The notes beneath the pieces were generated by a model, which made no database searches, had not been told where the DNA came from, and saw only the letters and a list, made by a program, of their open reading frames with translations. The position numbers and the translations under genes are program-made. 64,000 nucleotides of DNA, from the NCBI GenBank assembly GCA_018373675.1, contig JAHAGQ010000001.1, positions 1 to 64,000 on the forward strand, written 5' to 3'. Positions 25,484 through 34,184 of this stretch are shown here, in pieces (the stretch's first letter is position 1; each line of letters begins with the position of its first letter). Source of the DNA: Collinsella sp. (lineage in GTDB: Bacteria > Actinomycetota > Coriobacteriia > Coriobacteriales > Coriobacteriaceae).

Positions 25484-25577
25484 GATGCGGGAGTGCCGGC
25501 GGTGCAAACCACAAGGCTGAGAGGGCATGGGGCCCAATCCTTTGAACCTGTCAGTTAATGCTGGCGTAGGGAGCATG
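25484..25577 (+). promoter_or_regulatory. TPP riboswitch (thi-box)
   Basis: The conserved core elements are present in order: GGGAGTGCC, CTGAGAGGGCA, CCTTTGAACCTG and GGCGTAGGGA, with an ATGC/GCAT closing helix. It precedes a strong terminator and thiM, so thiamine pyrophosphate should promote premature termination. Confidence 0.95.
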
Positions 25578-25588
25578 CCGCCTTTACA

Positions 25589-25620
25589 GGGGCGCTGTCT
25601 ATGCACAGCGCCCCTTTTCT
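25589..25620 (+). terminator. Riboswitch-controlled terminator before thiM
   Basis: GGGGCGCTGT (25589-25598) pairs with ACAGCGCCCC (25605-25614), followed by TTTTCT. It is the expression platform of the TPP riboswitch. Confidence 0.9.
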
Positions 25621-25640
25621 ATGCCAAGGAGGCATGTGCA

Positions 25641-26480
25641 GTGATTGATTCGGAACAGCTTAAGCAACATATGGTCAAGGCCGTAGAGGAAATTCGCGCC
25701 ACCAATCCGATGGCCGGCTCCATCACCAACACGGTGACGATCGACTTTGTCGCCAACGCGCAGCTCGCCGTGGGCGGATCGGCCGCCATGGTCTATCTGC
25801 CCGACGAGGGCGAGGCACTCGTTGCCGGCGGCGGCGCCATCTATCTCAACATGGGCACGCTCTTCCCCATCTACGAGCAGACGATTCCCCGCGCGGCGAA
25901 GGCGGCACACGACGCCGGCAAGCCCTGGGTGCTCGATCCGGTGGGTCTGGGCATCGGTAGTCTGCGCACCCAGCTGGTAAACGAGCTCAAGCAGTACAAG
26001 CCCGCCATCGTGCGCGGCAACGCCTCCGAGATTATCGCGCTCGCCGGCCTGTGGGGTCTTGAGGGCGAGGCGGCCGATCTGAGCCGCGTGCGCGGTGTCG
26101 ATACCACCGACACAGTAGACGCCGCCCGCGATGCCGCCGTGGCGCTCGCCCGCTACACCGGCGGCGCCGTTGTGGTCTCGGGCGAAGTCGACCTGATCAC
26201 CGACGGCACGACCGTGGCCAAGTCCCACGGCGGCAGCCCGCTCATGTCCAAGATCACCGGTTGCGGCTGCTCGCAGGGAGGCGTGCTGGCCGTGTACGCC
26301 TGCGCTGCCGACCCGTTTACGGCCGCCGTCTGCGGCACCGCCGTCTACAACGTTGCCGGCTCGCGTGCCGCCGCTGTCGCCGACGCCCCGGCAAGCTTTA
26401 AGGTCGCCTTTATCGACGAGCTCTACCGCGCAACCGCCCAGGACATCGCCAACAACCAGCTCGACCTCGAGGAGGCATAG
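25641..26480 (+). CDS. thiM: Hydroxyethylthiazole kinase ThiM
   Basis: ThiM phosphorylates the thiazole moiety in thiamine salvage. The 279-aa protein shows MAGSITNTVTIDFVANAQLAVGGSAAM, the VLDPVGLG substrate region, RGNASEI, and the catalytic GCGCSQGG segment. I chose GTG at 25641 because AAGGAGG (25626-25632) lies 8 bases upstream; frames starting earlier run through the riboswitch terminator. Controlled by the TPP riboswitch, it heads the thiM / thiamine-binding / thiE operon. Confidence 0.95.
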   Translation: MIDSEQLKQHMVKAVEEIRATNPMAGSITNTVTIDFVANAQLAVGGSAAMVYLPDEGEALVAGGGAIYLNMGTLFPIYEQTIPRAAKAAHDAGKPWVLDPVGLGIGSLRTQLVNELKQYKPAIVRGNASEIIALAGLWGLEGEAADLSRVRGVDTTDTVDAARDAAVALARYTGGAVVVSGEVDLITDGTTVAKSHGGSPLMSKITGCGCSQGGVLAVYACAADPFTAAVCGTAVYNVAGSRAAAVADAPASFKVAFIDELYRATAQDIANNQLDLEEA

Positions 26481-26483
26481 GCC

Positions 26484-26822
26484 ATGTCCGAGCCCGCAAC
26501 CAATGCCGGCATGAACACGCTCATCGCTGTGGCCATCGCCCCGTGCGGCACCGGCGATGAGCTGTCCGCCGAGGTCGCCGAGGTCGTGCGCGTCATTCGC
26601 GAGAGCGGCCTTCCCAACCGCACCACCTCGATGTTCACCGAGATCGAGGGCGACTGGGACGAGGTCATGCAGGTCGTGCGCGACGCAACCTTTGTGTTGG
26701 CGAGCAAAGGCATCCGCACCGAAGTCGTGCTCAAAGCCGATATTCGACCCGGATTTACCGACACCATGACCGGCAAACTCGAGCGCATGGAAGCGCAGAT
26801 CAAAAAGCAGGAGGAAGCATGA
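26484..26822 (+). CDS. MTH1187/YkoF-type thiamine-binding protein
   Basis: The 112-aa protein matches the small thiamine-binding (UPF0045) family: AVAIAPCGTGDELSAEVAEVVRVIRESGLP, followed by SMFTEIEGDWDEVMQVV. These fold as ferredoxin-like dimers or tetramers and bind thiamine or its pyrimidine part. It begins 3 bases after thiM and overlaps thiE, so it is part of the salvage operon, perhaps as a substrate carrier. Confidence 0.88.
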   Translation: MSEPATNAGMNTLIAVAIAPCGTGDELSAEVAEVVRVIRESGLPNRTTSMFTEIEGDWDEVMQVVRDATFVLASKGIRTEVVLKADIRPGFTDTMTGKLERMEAQIKKQEEA

Positions 26823-27517
26823 TGAGTATCCGCGACAACCTTGATATCTCGGCTTATCTGGTACTCGGCCCCGAAAACACGCTCGGGCGCCCCGTGGGCG
26901 ATGTAGTGGCCCAGGCGCTCGATGCCGGCTTTACCTGCATCCAGGTGCGCTCCAAGGTGGCAAGCGCCCGCGAGATCATCGCGCTGGCCGGCGACGCCGC
27001 GCAGGCAATCGCACAGGCCGGCAAGACCGGTCAGGTCGCCTTGCTGATCGACGACCGCCTGGACTGCGTACTCGCCGCGCGCGAGCAGGGCATTGCTGTC
27101 GACGGCGTGCACGTGGGCCAGAGCGATATTCCCGTCGAGGTCTGCCGCAAACTTTTGGGCCCCGATGCCATCGTGGGCCTTTCGGCCCGTTGCGAGGAGA
27201 TGCTCGAGTACGTCAAGACCGCCGACATGAGTCTGGTCGACTACCTGGGCATCGGCCCGCTCCACGAGACCGAGACCAAGCGCGACTGTGGACGCGCGGC
27301 CGACGGCTCTATCATCACCAAAAGCTTTGAGGACCTGGCCGCACTCCACGCGGCAAGCCCCGTGCCCATCGTGGTGGGCGGCGGCGTCAAGACGGCCGAC
27401 CTGCCGCAGCTCAAGGCCACCGGCGTCGATGGCTTCTTTGTGGTGAGCGCCGTCTGCAGTGCCGACGACCCCCACGCCGCGGCCAAGGAACTCGTCGACA
27501 CCTGGCAGCAGGCATAG
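26819..27517 (+). CDS. thiE: Thiamine-phosphate synthase ThiE
   Basis: ThiE joins HMP-pyrophosphate and thiazole phosphate. The 232-aa protein has QVRSKVASAREI, LLIDDRLDCVLAA, DGVHVGQSD, VGLSARCEEM and a DYLGIGPLHETETKRD phosphate-binding loop. ATG at 26819 (or 26822) overlaps the stop of the preceding gene, with AGGAGG upstream. No ThiD is present here, so the pyrimidine kinase must be elsewhere. Confidence 0.95.
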   Translation: MMSIRDNLDISAYLVLGPENTLGRPVGDVVAQALDAGFTCIQVRSKVASAREIIALAGDAAQAIAQAGKTGQVALLIDDRLDCVLAAREQGIAVDGVHVGQSDIPVEVCRKLLGPDAIVGLSARCEEMLEYVKTADMSLVDYLGIGPLHETETKRDCGRAADGSIITKSFEDLAALHAASPVPIVVGGGVKTADLPQLKATGVDGFFVVSAVCSADDPHAAAKELVDTWQQA

Positions 27518-27561
27518 GCCTAGGCCGAACAGCCGATTCGCAGCCCCATATCTTCAAGAGC

Positions 27562-27607
27562 GGAAAGCGCATCCCGGTTCGAACGTCCATTCCGGGATGC
27601 GCTTTCC
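27562..27607. terminator. Terminator between thiE and patatin genes
   Basis: GGAAAGCGCATCCCGG (27562-27577) pairs with CCGGGATGCGCTTTCC (27592-27607), a perfect 16-bp stem between convergent genes. Confidence 0.92.
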
Positions 27608-27618
27608 ATATGCGACCC

Positions 27619-28488
27619 TTACTCTGCCAGATACGCTTCCAACGCCGGCAAAGTCGCCGCCGCATCGTGGCGGCCAACCTGGTAGATGCGCTCGAGCTCA
27701 TCCGGCTCGCGGCACAGCGACGGCACCTTCACCGATTCGCTCGGACGCACCACAAAGACCTCACCAGCCGCCTCGCGACGCGCCAGGTCATCGAGCGTGG
27801 CATTGTAGACCTCATGCCGATGCTCAAGCGCTGCGACAAACTCCGGATAGTGACGGAACACGCGCCGCAGCATGGGCATCACGCTGTTGGGCTGCTTCAC
27901 AAAGCCCGCCGGCTGCGTGAGTACCACGATGTTTCGGTCATACCCCTGCGCAAACAGCCATGCGCTGGGAATAGAATCAGCCACGCCACCATCCAGATAC
28001 TTATGCCCTTCAATAGCAACGGGACGCGTCGCCACGGGAATCGCCGACGACGCCCGGATCCACTCGATATCCCTCTCGTCGCCATAGGGCAGGTCGTGGT
28101 AGACGGCCTTGCCCGTCTCGATATCGGTACACACGCACGTAAATCGCATGGGGCAGGCGCGATACGCCTCCAAGTCGATGGGATCGCGCTCGATAGGCAC
28201 CTCATGATAGGCAAAATCGGCATTGAACATATCGCCAGTTCGCAGCCAGCTTGCTACACCCGCATAGCGCTTATCGGCGCAATAGGCCTTGTTGTAGCGA
28301 ATGGCACGGCCAATCTGGCGCGATTTAAAGTTGTAGCCAAACGCCGCGCCCGCCGAGACACCCACCATATGGTCGCAGGTCAAACCGTGCTCCATCCAAA
28401 CATCGAGCACGCCCGCCGTATACATACCGCGGTAGCCGCCTCCCTCAAGCGCGAGCCCCACCGTGCGCGTCGTATCCGGCTGTGCCAT
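27619..28488 (-). CDS. Patatin-like phospholipase
   Basis: The 289-aa protein has the patatin catalytic dyad: GGGYRG oxyanion loop near residue 18, nucleophile in GVSAG near residue 43, and the Asp in DGGVADS. It is predicted to be a lipid acyl hydrolase, with no signal peptide. ATG at 28488 precedes MAQPDTTRTVGLALEGGG and follows GGAG. The frame extends to 28569 with no better start. Confidence 0.9.
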   Translation of the reverse strand: MAQPDTTRTVGLALEGGGYRGMYTAGVLDVWMEHGLTCDHMVGVSAGAAFGYNFKSRQIGRAIRYNKAYCADKRYAGVASWLRTGDMFNADFAYHEVPIERDPIDLEAYRACPMRFTCVCTDIETGKAVYHDLPYGDERDIEWIRASSAIPVATRPVAIEGHKYLDGGVADSIPSAWLFAQGYDRNIVVLTQPAGFVKQPNSVMPMLRRVFRHYPEFVAALEHRHEVYNATLDDLARREAAGEVFVVRPSESVKVPSLCREPDELERIYQVGRHDAAATLPALEAYLAE

Positions 28489-28688
28489 GCAACCATCTCC
28501 GTTCTCATGCTTTTGAACTAAACAAGTATATCTGCCAACGTATGCCGTCAAAAACGTGTTTATAAGCATTTATCGAACGTTTCCCGATGCATTCCCCATG
28601 CCGCACCGCAATGCCCCTAGATGGCCTTAGGCATGAACTCCCTTAAGAACGTTGCGAGATAAACATCGCCCGCACCGTGCCAACGCCG

Positions 28689-28705
28689 TCGCACGCAACG
28701 TGCGA
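28689..28705. promoter_or_regulatory. Inverted repeat TCGCACG-CAA-CGTGCGA in divergent promoter
   Basis: A perfect 7-bp inverted repeat overlaps a GATAAT -10-like element upstream of the flavin reductase gene and could be an operator. Confidence 0.4.
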
Positions 28706-28746
28706 TAATCCTCTGCAGAAGTCACCGACAGCAGAGGGAGTTTGTG

Positions 28747-29370
28747 ATGAAGGTTCTTTTGGTCAATGGCAGCCCCAAGGCAAACGGCAACACCGCCCGC
28801 GCACTCGCCGAAGTCGCCGAGCAACTCAATGCCGAAGGCATTGATACCGAGGTGTTTCAGCTGGGCACCAAGCCCATTCGCGACTGCATTGGCTGCGGCC
28901 AGTGCGGCAAGCTTGGCGGTCGCTGCACCTTTGACGATGACGTGGTGAACGAGCTGATCGCTGCCGCCGAGCAGGCAGATGGCTTTGTCTTTGGCTCGCC
29001 CGTCTACTATGCGCACCCCAGCGGACGCATCCTTTCGGCCCTCGATCGCGCATTCTATGCCGGCAGCAAAGCCTTTGCACACAAGCCGGGCGCTGCCGTC
29101 GCCGTTGCCCGTCGCGGCGGCACGTCGACCACCTTCGACGTGCTCAATAAGTACTTCACCATCAACCAGATGCCCGTGGTTGCTTCCACGTACTGGAACA
29201 ACGTGTTTGGCGCCATGCCGGGCGAGGCCGCCCAGGACGCCGAGGGCCTGGCCACCATGCGCAACATCGGCAAGAACATGGCCTGGCTCCTGCATTGTAT
29301 CGAGGCAGGACAGGCCGCCGGTATCGAAGCCCCCGAAGCCGATCGCGAGCGCACCAACTTCATCAGGTAG
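28747..29370 (+). CDS. NAD(P)H-dependent FMN reductase / iron-sulfur flavoprotein family
   Basis: The 207-aa flavodoxin-like protein starts MKVLLVNGSPKANGNT (FMN phosphate loop), with GSPVYYAHPSGRILSALDR in the flavin site. The cysteine cluster CIGCGQCGKLGGRC near residue 48 resembles the compact 4Fe-4S motif of iron-sulfur flavoproteins. It probably carries out NAD(P)H-dependent reductions. ATG at 28747 is one codon after a GTG and follows GAGGGAG. Confidence 0.85.
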   Translation: MKVLLVNGSPKANGNTARALAEVAEQLNAEGIDTEVFQLGTKPIRDCIGCGQCGKLGGRCTFDDDVVNELIAAAEQADGFVFGSPVYYAHPSGRILSALDRAFYAGSKAFAHKPGAAVAVARRGGTSTTFDVLNKYFTINQMPVVASTYWNNVFGAMPGEAAQDAEGLATMRNIGKNMAWLLHCIEAGQAAGIEAPEADRERTNFIR

Positions 29371-29387
29371 AACGGCGGAACAAATAC

Positions 29388-29729
29388 ATGAACGTGCAAA
29401 TTTTTGGCACCAAAAAGTCTTTCGATACCAAGAAAGCACAGCGCTTCTTCAAAGAGCGCCGCATTAAGGTGCAGTTTATTGACCTTAAGGAAAAGGAGAT
29501 GAGCAAGGGCGAGCTCACGAGCGTGATGCAGGCGGTCGGCGGTATCGACAAGCTGCTCAACCCCAAGGCCAAGGACGAGGAGACGCTCGCGCTCATCCAG
29601 TACCTCACCCCCAGCCAGCGCTTCGACAAGTTGCTCGAGAACCAGCAGGTTCTAGCCGAGCCCATCGTGCGTAACGGCAAAAAGGCCACCGTCGGTTATT
29701 GCCCCGATGTATGGGGAGCCTGGGAGTAG
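29388..29729 (+). CDS. ArsC/Spx-family protein lacking the usual nucleophilic cysteine
   Basis: The 113-aa protein has the thioredoxin-like ArsC family layout: MNVQIFGTKKSFDTKKAQRFF at the N terminus, FIDLKEKEMSKGEL and RNGKKATVGYCPDVW at the C terminus. Relatives carry Cys where Ser11 (codon TCT) occurs here. The only visible cysteine is in GYCPDVW. Arsenate reduction by the normal mechanism is unlikely, and a regulatory or other thiol role is possible. It follows the flavin reductase by 17 bases. Confidence 0.82.
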   Translation: MNVQIFGTKKSFDTKKAQRFFKERRIKVQFIDLKEKEMSKGELTSVMQAVGGIDKLLNPKAKDEETLALIQYLTPSQRFDKLLENQQVLAEPIVRNGKKATVGYCPDVWGAWE

Positions 29730-29815
29730 CCTGTGTTATTTGCCAGCGCGTGGGTATAAGAGCAGGCGTTTGGCATATGATTCAACTGTAAGCCATGTCT
29801 AACAAAGGAGGGCAC

Positions 29816-30946
29816 ATGCCCAACAAACCCGTGAAAATCATCATGCTTACCGGATACCTCGGTGCCGGCAAGACCACGCTGCTCAACCACATCCTCGCTA
29901 ACGATGGCGGTATCCGCGCCGCCGTAATCGTCAACGATATCGGCGAGATCAATGTGGACGCCAGCCTCATCGCCGACGGCGGCCTTTCCGAGACCGACGA
30001 CCTCATCCCGCTCACCAACGGCTGCATCTGCTGCACGCTTTCGGATGACCTGGCCAACCAGCTGCAGGGCATCGCCGATTCGGGCAACTTCGATTACATC
30101 ATCATCGAGGCCTCGGGCATTTGCGAGCCCATCCCCATCGCCTACACCATCTCGAGCTTCTGCGACGAGGCCAAGGTGGGCGGCGAGCCTAAGCTCGCGC
30201 TCGACAACATCGTGGCCGTGGTCGACTGTGCCCGCATGTACGACGAGTTCAACGGCGGTCGCGACCTGCTGGCTGAGGATATCGACGAGGACGACATCGA
30301 GAGCCTGCTCATCCAGCAGATCGAGTTCTGCTCCACGCTAATCCTCAACAAGACCGATACCGTGAGCCCTGAGCAGATCGCCGAGCTCAAGGCCATCGTG
30401 CGCAGCCTGCAGAAGGACGCCGTGATCGTCGAGGCCCAAAACGGAGATGTTCCTATGGAGGAGCTGCTCGACACCGACCGCTTTGACTTTATGCGCGCCT
30501 ACAACTCCGCCGCCTGGATCGAGGCCATGGAGCATCCCGAGGAGCACGACGACCCCGAGGTGCTCGAGTACGACATCGAGACCTTTGTGTACTCGCGCCG
30601 CAAGCCGTTTGACCTGCAGAAGTTCACCGATTTTGTTGAGCAGGAGTGGCCCGACGAGGTCATCCGCGTCAAGGGCCCGCTGTGGCAGACCGGCGATCCG
30701 GACATGTGCTACATGTTTGAGCAGGCCGGTCACCAAATGCGCCTGATGGAGAACGGTCTGTTTGTCGACTCGGCGCCCGAGGGCGAGAAGCAGAAGATCA
30801 TCGACGAGAACCCCGAAATCATGCAGATTTGGGACGACGAGACGGGCGACCGCATGACGAGCCTGTGCATCATCGGCCGTCACATGGACAAGGATGCGCT
30901 CATCGCCTCCCTCGATGCCTGCCTGACCGACTGGCACCGCGCCTAG
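29816..30946 (+). CDS. COG0523/CobW-family metallochaperone GTPase
   Basis: This G3E GTPase (376 aa) has Walker A GYLGAGKTT, the metal-binding CICC motif near residue 65, NKTD for guanine recognition, and a CobW C-terminal domain (about residues 245-370). Members deliver zinc, cobalt or other metals. No metal-specific regulator or pathway gene is adjacent, so the metal is not assigned. ATG at 29816 follows AAAGGAGG; an earlier ATG at 29795 would overlap that site. A strong terminator follows. Confidence 0.92.
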   Translation: MPNKPVKIIMLTGYLGAGKTTLLNHILANDGGIRAAVIVNDIGEINVDASLIADGGLSETDDLIPLTNGCICCTLSDDLANQLQGIADSGNFDYIIIEASGICEPIPIAYTISSFCDEAKVGGEPKLALDNIVAVVDCARMYDEFNGGRDLLAEDIDEDDIESLLIQQIEFCSTLILNKTDTVSPEQIAELKAIVRSLQKDAVIVEAQNGDVPMEELLDTDRFDFMRAYNSAAWIEAMEHPEEHDDPEVLEYDIETFVYSRRKPFDLQKFTDFVEQEWPDEVIRVKGPLWQTGDPDMCYMFEQAGHQMRLMENGLFVDSAPEGEKQKIIDENPEIMQIWDDETGDRMTSLCIIGRHMDKDALIASLDACLTDWHRA

Positions 30947-30985
30947 GTTTATCCAAGCGGGCATTTTTCCGCCTACACAACCGCC

Positions 30986-31021
30986 AAACCACCACGAAGG
31001 TGCCCTTCGTGGTGGTTTTTC
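30986..31021 (+). terminator. Terminator of the COG0523 gene
   Basis: AACCACCACGAAGG pairs with CCTTCGTGGTGGTT, followed by TTT. Confidence 0.92.
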
Positions 31022-31041
31022 GTTCTGAGCCAAGGAGATTC

Positions 31042-31641
31042 ATGTTCAATATCGTGCTGTATGCACCCGAAATTCCGGCCAATACAGGCAATATCGGCCG
31101 TACCTGCGTGGTCACCGGCGCCCGTCTGCATCTGGTGGAGCCGCTGGGGTTTTCGCTCGACGACAAGACGGTGCGTCGTGCCGGACTGGGCTACTGGCAA
31201 AACTTGGACGTGACGACCTATGCCAGCTGGGAGGATTTCCTTGCGCGCAACGACCTCTCCCCCGCCGACGAGCGCCTGCATCTGCTGACCAAAAAGGCAC
31301 GCCGTGCCTATGCTCAGAGTACCTACCGCGACGGCGACTACTTGGTCTTTGGCAGTGAGAGCTCGGGCATTCCCGAGCCTCTGCTTGCCGCGGCACCCGA
31401 GCGCTGCGAGCGCATCCCCATGCTGCGCGATTGCGACTCGCTCGATAACGCCGAGGCCTGGGAAGCCCACGAGGAATCGCTCGGGCATGCCGAGGACAGC
31501 CACGAGACCATCCTTCAACAGGACATCTGCGGCAACTTCGTCAACCCGGACGACTACCGCATCAGCGCACTCAACCTCTCCAACAGCGCCGCCATCGTTC
31601 TCTACGAAGCCTTGCGCCAGACAGGCTTTCCGAGAATGTGA
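31042..31641 (+). CDS. trmL: tRNA (cytidine/uridine-34-2'-O)-methyltransferase TrmL with an insertion
   Basis: TrmL methylates the ribose at the wobble position of tRNA-Leu. The 199-aa SPOUT protein has NIVLYAPEIPANTGNIGRTC, FGSESSGIP and LNLSNSAAIVLYEALRQ. Between RIPM and LNLSNS, where relatives have about 6 residues, this protein has about 45, rich in acidic residues and His, inserted in the knot region that forms the SAM pocket. ATG follows AAGGAG. Its stop codon TGA lies inside a family B palindromic repeat. Confidence 0.88.
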   Translation: MFNIVLYAPEIPANTGNIGRTCVVTGARLHLVEPLGFSLDDKTVRRAGLGYWQNLDVTTYASWEDFLARNDLSPADERLHLLTKKARRAYAQSTYRDGDYLVFGSESSGIPEPLLAAAPERCERIPMLRDCDSLDNAEAWEAHEESLGHAEDSHETILQQDICGNFVNPDDYRISALNLSNSAAIVLYEALRQTGFPRM

Positions 31642-31668
31642 CAAAGGGGCTGTCCCTTTGTCACATTC
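31634..31668. repeat. Family B palindromic repeat, copy 1
   Basis: GAATGTGACAAAGG and CCTTTGTCACATTC flank GGCTGTC. It contains the trmL stop codon and ends 2 bases before the stop of the uvrA-like gene, and may also terminate both. Confidence 0.8.
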
Positions 31669-31670
31669 AG

Positions 31671-34184
31671 TTATAGGTAGCGGCCAGTGATGCTCTTGGA
31701 GCAGGCCGCAATGTCGCCCGGCGTGCCGGCACAGACGACTCGCCCGCCCGCATCGCCACCGCCCGGGCCCATATCGATCACATAATCGGCATTTCGGATA
31801 AGGTTGAGATCGTGTTCGATCACGATAACCGTGGCGCCCTTGGCAACGAGGCCGTCAAACACACTCAGCAACACCTGAACATCGAGCGGATGCAGGCCGA
31901 TCGTGGGCTCGTCAAACACAAACACGGCGTCGTCCTGCACGCGGCCCATCTCGCTCGCAAGCTTAAGGCGCTGTGCCTCGCCGCCCGAAAGCGCCGGCGT
32001 GGGCTCACCGAGCGTGAGATAGCCCAAACCCAGGTCGTGCAAGGTCTGCAAGCGTGCCTGAACCTTCTTGAGTCCCAACGTGGCGTCGAGCGCTTCGTCC
32101 ACACTCATGTCCATGAGCTGCGGCAACGTAAGCAGACTCCCGTCCTTGCCCTCGCGATGGATATGCGAAGCCGCGTCTGCATAACGTGAGCCGCGACATG
32201 CCGGGCAGACGATCTCGACGTCGGGCAAAAACTGCACATCGAGTGATATCGATCCTGTGCCATCGCACGTAGGGCAGCGCAAGGCGCCAGTGTTGTAGCT
32301 AAAGGCGCCCGCCTTGTAGCCGGCTGCCTTGGCCTCGGGCGTACGGGCGAAAGCGCGGCGCAGCTCATCATGGATGTCGGCATAAGTCGCTACCGTCGAG
32401 CGCACGTTGGCGCCGATGGGCGTAGCGTCAATCAGGTTTGCGCGGGCAATACCCTCGGCATCGACCCAACGCACGTGCCCCGGCAGGCGCTCGCCAGCTG
32501 CCTGCGCCTTGAGTGCCGGGATGAGCGTCTCGAGCACCAACGTCGTCTTGCCCGAACCCGAAACACCCGTAACCGCAACCAAGCGACCGCGCGGGATATC
32601 GACTTCGAGCGGCTTGACGGTATGGATGGCATCGGTCGCCATGCGGATATGGCCCTGGTCGAACATTTCGTCGTCAGTCACCTGCGGACGCAAGCGCTTG
32701 GGCTCGGCGCGCAAAAACGGCGCGATGCGACTGCTCTGCGATTGCTCGACCTCGTCTACCGTACCAGCGGCGATCACATTGCCGCCGCCTGCTCCGGCAA
32801 CGGGGCCCATCTCGACAAGATAGTCGGCTTCCGCCAGTACGCGCGTATCGTGGTCGACAACAACCACGGTGTTGCCGTCATCCACCAGATCGCGCATCAC
32901 GCCCACCAGGCCGTCGACATTGGCAGGATGCAAGCCAATCGAGGGCTCGTCCAGTACATAGAGCACGCCCGTCGAGCGATTGCGCACCACGCGGGCGAAC
33001 TGGACGCGCTGGCGCTCACCCGTGGAGAGCGTGGCGCCGGCGCGGTCGAGCGAGAGATAGTCAAGCCCCAGGTCGACCAAGCGACGAGCCGTGCTCAAAA
33101 ATGAATCGCAGATATCCACTGCCATGGGCTGCATCTCGGCCGGCAAGGATGCGGGCACCCCGTGCACCCACTCAATCGCCTCGCCCAATGTCATGGCCGC
33201 CGCCTGTGCCAGATTGATACCGCGTACCTGGGGCTGGCGTGCGGCCTCGGAGAGGCGCGTGCCGCCACAGTCACGGCATGGCCCCTCGCGCAGAAAGCGC
33301 GCAACGCGCTTGAGCCCCTTGTCGTCCTTAACCTTGGCAAGCGCATTCTCCACGGTATAGACGGCGTTGTAATAGGTGAAGTCGAGCGGCGTGGCGCCCT
33401 CGCCGTTTTTGGGAACGTAGAGAATGTGCTTTTTGACCGCCGGACCATGGAACACGATGTCGCGCTCCTGAGGCGTGAGCTGGTTAAACGGCACGTCGGT
33501 GCGTACGCCCATCTCGCCAGCCACCTGCTTCATCAGATCCCACATGAGCGTGCCCCAGGGAAGGACCGCACCTTCGTTGATAGTCTTTGACTCGTCGGGC
33601 ACCAGGCTCGCCTCGTCCACCTCGCGCATGACGCCGGTGCCACCGCAGGTGGGGCATGCACCACCGCTATTGAAAGCCAAATCCTCGGCACTCGGCGCGT
33701 AGAACTCGCGGCCGCATGTCGGACACGTGAGCGACAGGCCCGCAGCCACGTTAAGGCTCGGCTCCACACGCGCCCCGCAATGCGGGCACACGTGATGGGC
33801 ACAGCGGCTGAAGAGCAAACGCAGGCTATTGTTGAGCTCGGTCATGGTGCCAAAGGTCGAGCGCACGCCCGGCACGCTCGGACGCTGGTGCAGCGCGAGC
33901 GCCGCCGGCACGTGCAGTACCTCGTCCACCTGAGCGTGCTCGGCCTGCGTCAGGCGACGTCGAGTATAGGTGCTGAGCGCCTCCAGGTAACGACGCGAGC
34001 CCTCGGCATAAAGAACCCCCAGCGCCAGAGAGCTCTTGCCCGAACCTGACACGCCGGCAATACCCACGAGCTTTCCCAGCGGAATATCGATATCGATGTC
34101 CTTAAGGTTATGGACACGTGCGCCACGTACCTCGATAGCCTGCGGGCTCATCTTCTGTTCCGTCACCTTTATCACCCTACTCAT
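31671..34184 (-). CDS. uvrA2: UvrA-like ABC ATPase (short class)
   Basis: The 837-aa protein has two ABC ATPase halves with Walker A GVSGSGKSS and GVSGSGKTT, signatures LSTGERQR and LSGGEAQR, and zinc fingers (CPHCG, CPTCG, CPTCDG, CPACRG). It is about 100 residues shorter than UvrA, consistent with loss of the UvrB-binding region seen in UvrA2/DrrC-type proteins linked to drug tolerance or DNA damage. Start ATG at 34184 overlaps the preceding ATPase stop by 8 bases; ATG at 34151 is an alternative. Its function is inferred from family only. Confidence 0.87.
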   Translation of the reverse strand: MSRVIKVTEQKMSPQAIEVRGARVHNLKDIDIDIPLGKLVGIAGVSGSGKSSLALGVLYAEGSRRYLEALSTYTRRRLTQAEHAQVDEVLHVPAALALHQRPSVPGVRSTFGTMTELNNSLRLLFSRCAHHVCPHCGARVEPSLNVAAGLSLTCPTCGREFYAPSAEDLAFNSGGACPTCGGTGVMREVDEASLVPDESKTINEGAVLPWGTLMWDLMKQVAGEMGVRTDVPFNQLTPQERDIVFHGPAVKKHILYVPKNGEGATPLDFTYYNAVYTVENALAKVKDDKGLKRVARFLREGPCRDCGGTRLSEAARQPQVRGINLAQAAAMTLGEAIEWVHGVPASLPAEMQPMAVDICDSFLSTARRLVDLGLDYLSLDRAGATLSTGERQRVQFARVVRNRSTGVLYVLDEPSIGLHPANVDGLVGVMRDLVDDGNTVVVVDHDTRVLAEADYLVEMGPVAGAGGGNVIAAGTVDEVEQSQSSRIAPFLRAEPKRLRPQVTDDEMFDQGHIRMATDAIHTVKPLEVDIPRGRLVAVTGVSGSGKTTLVLETLIPALKAQAAGERLPGHVRWVDAEGIARANLIDATPIGANVRSTVATYADIHDELRRAFARTPEAKAAGYKAGAFSYNTGALRCPTCDGTGSISLDVQFLPDVEIVCPACRGSRYADAASHIHREGKDGSLLTLPQLMDMSVDEALDATLGLKKVQARLQTLHDLGLGYLTLGEPTPALSGGEAQRLKLASEMGRVQDDAVFVFDEPTIGLHPLDVQVLLSVFDGLVAKGATVIVIEHDLNLIRNADYVIDMGPGGGDAGGRVVCAGTPGDIAACSKSITGRYL

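Noticed and set aside
27574..27586. GGTTCGAAC resembling a tRNA T-loop
   Set aside because: It is the loop of the terminator between thiE and the patatin gene; no tRNA cloverleaf fits.
28627..29439. Minus-strand ORF opposite the flavin reductase and ArsC-like genes
   Set aside because: It lies opposite two genes with recognisable folds and has no supported start.
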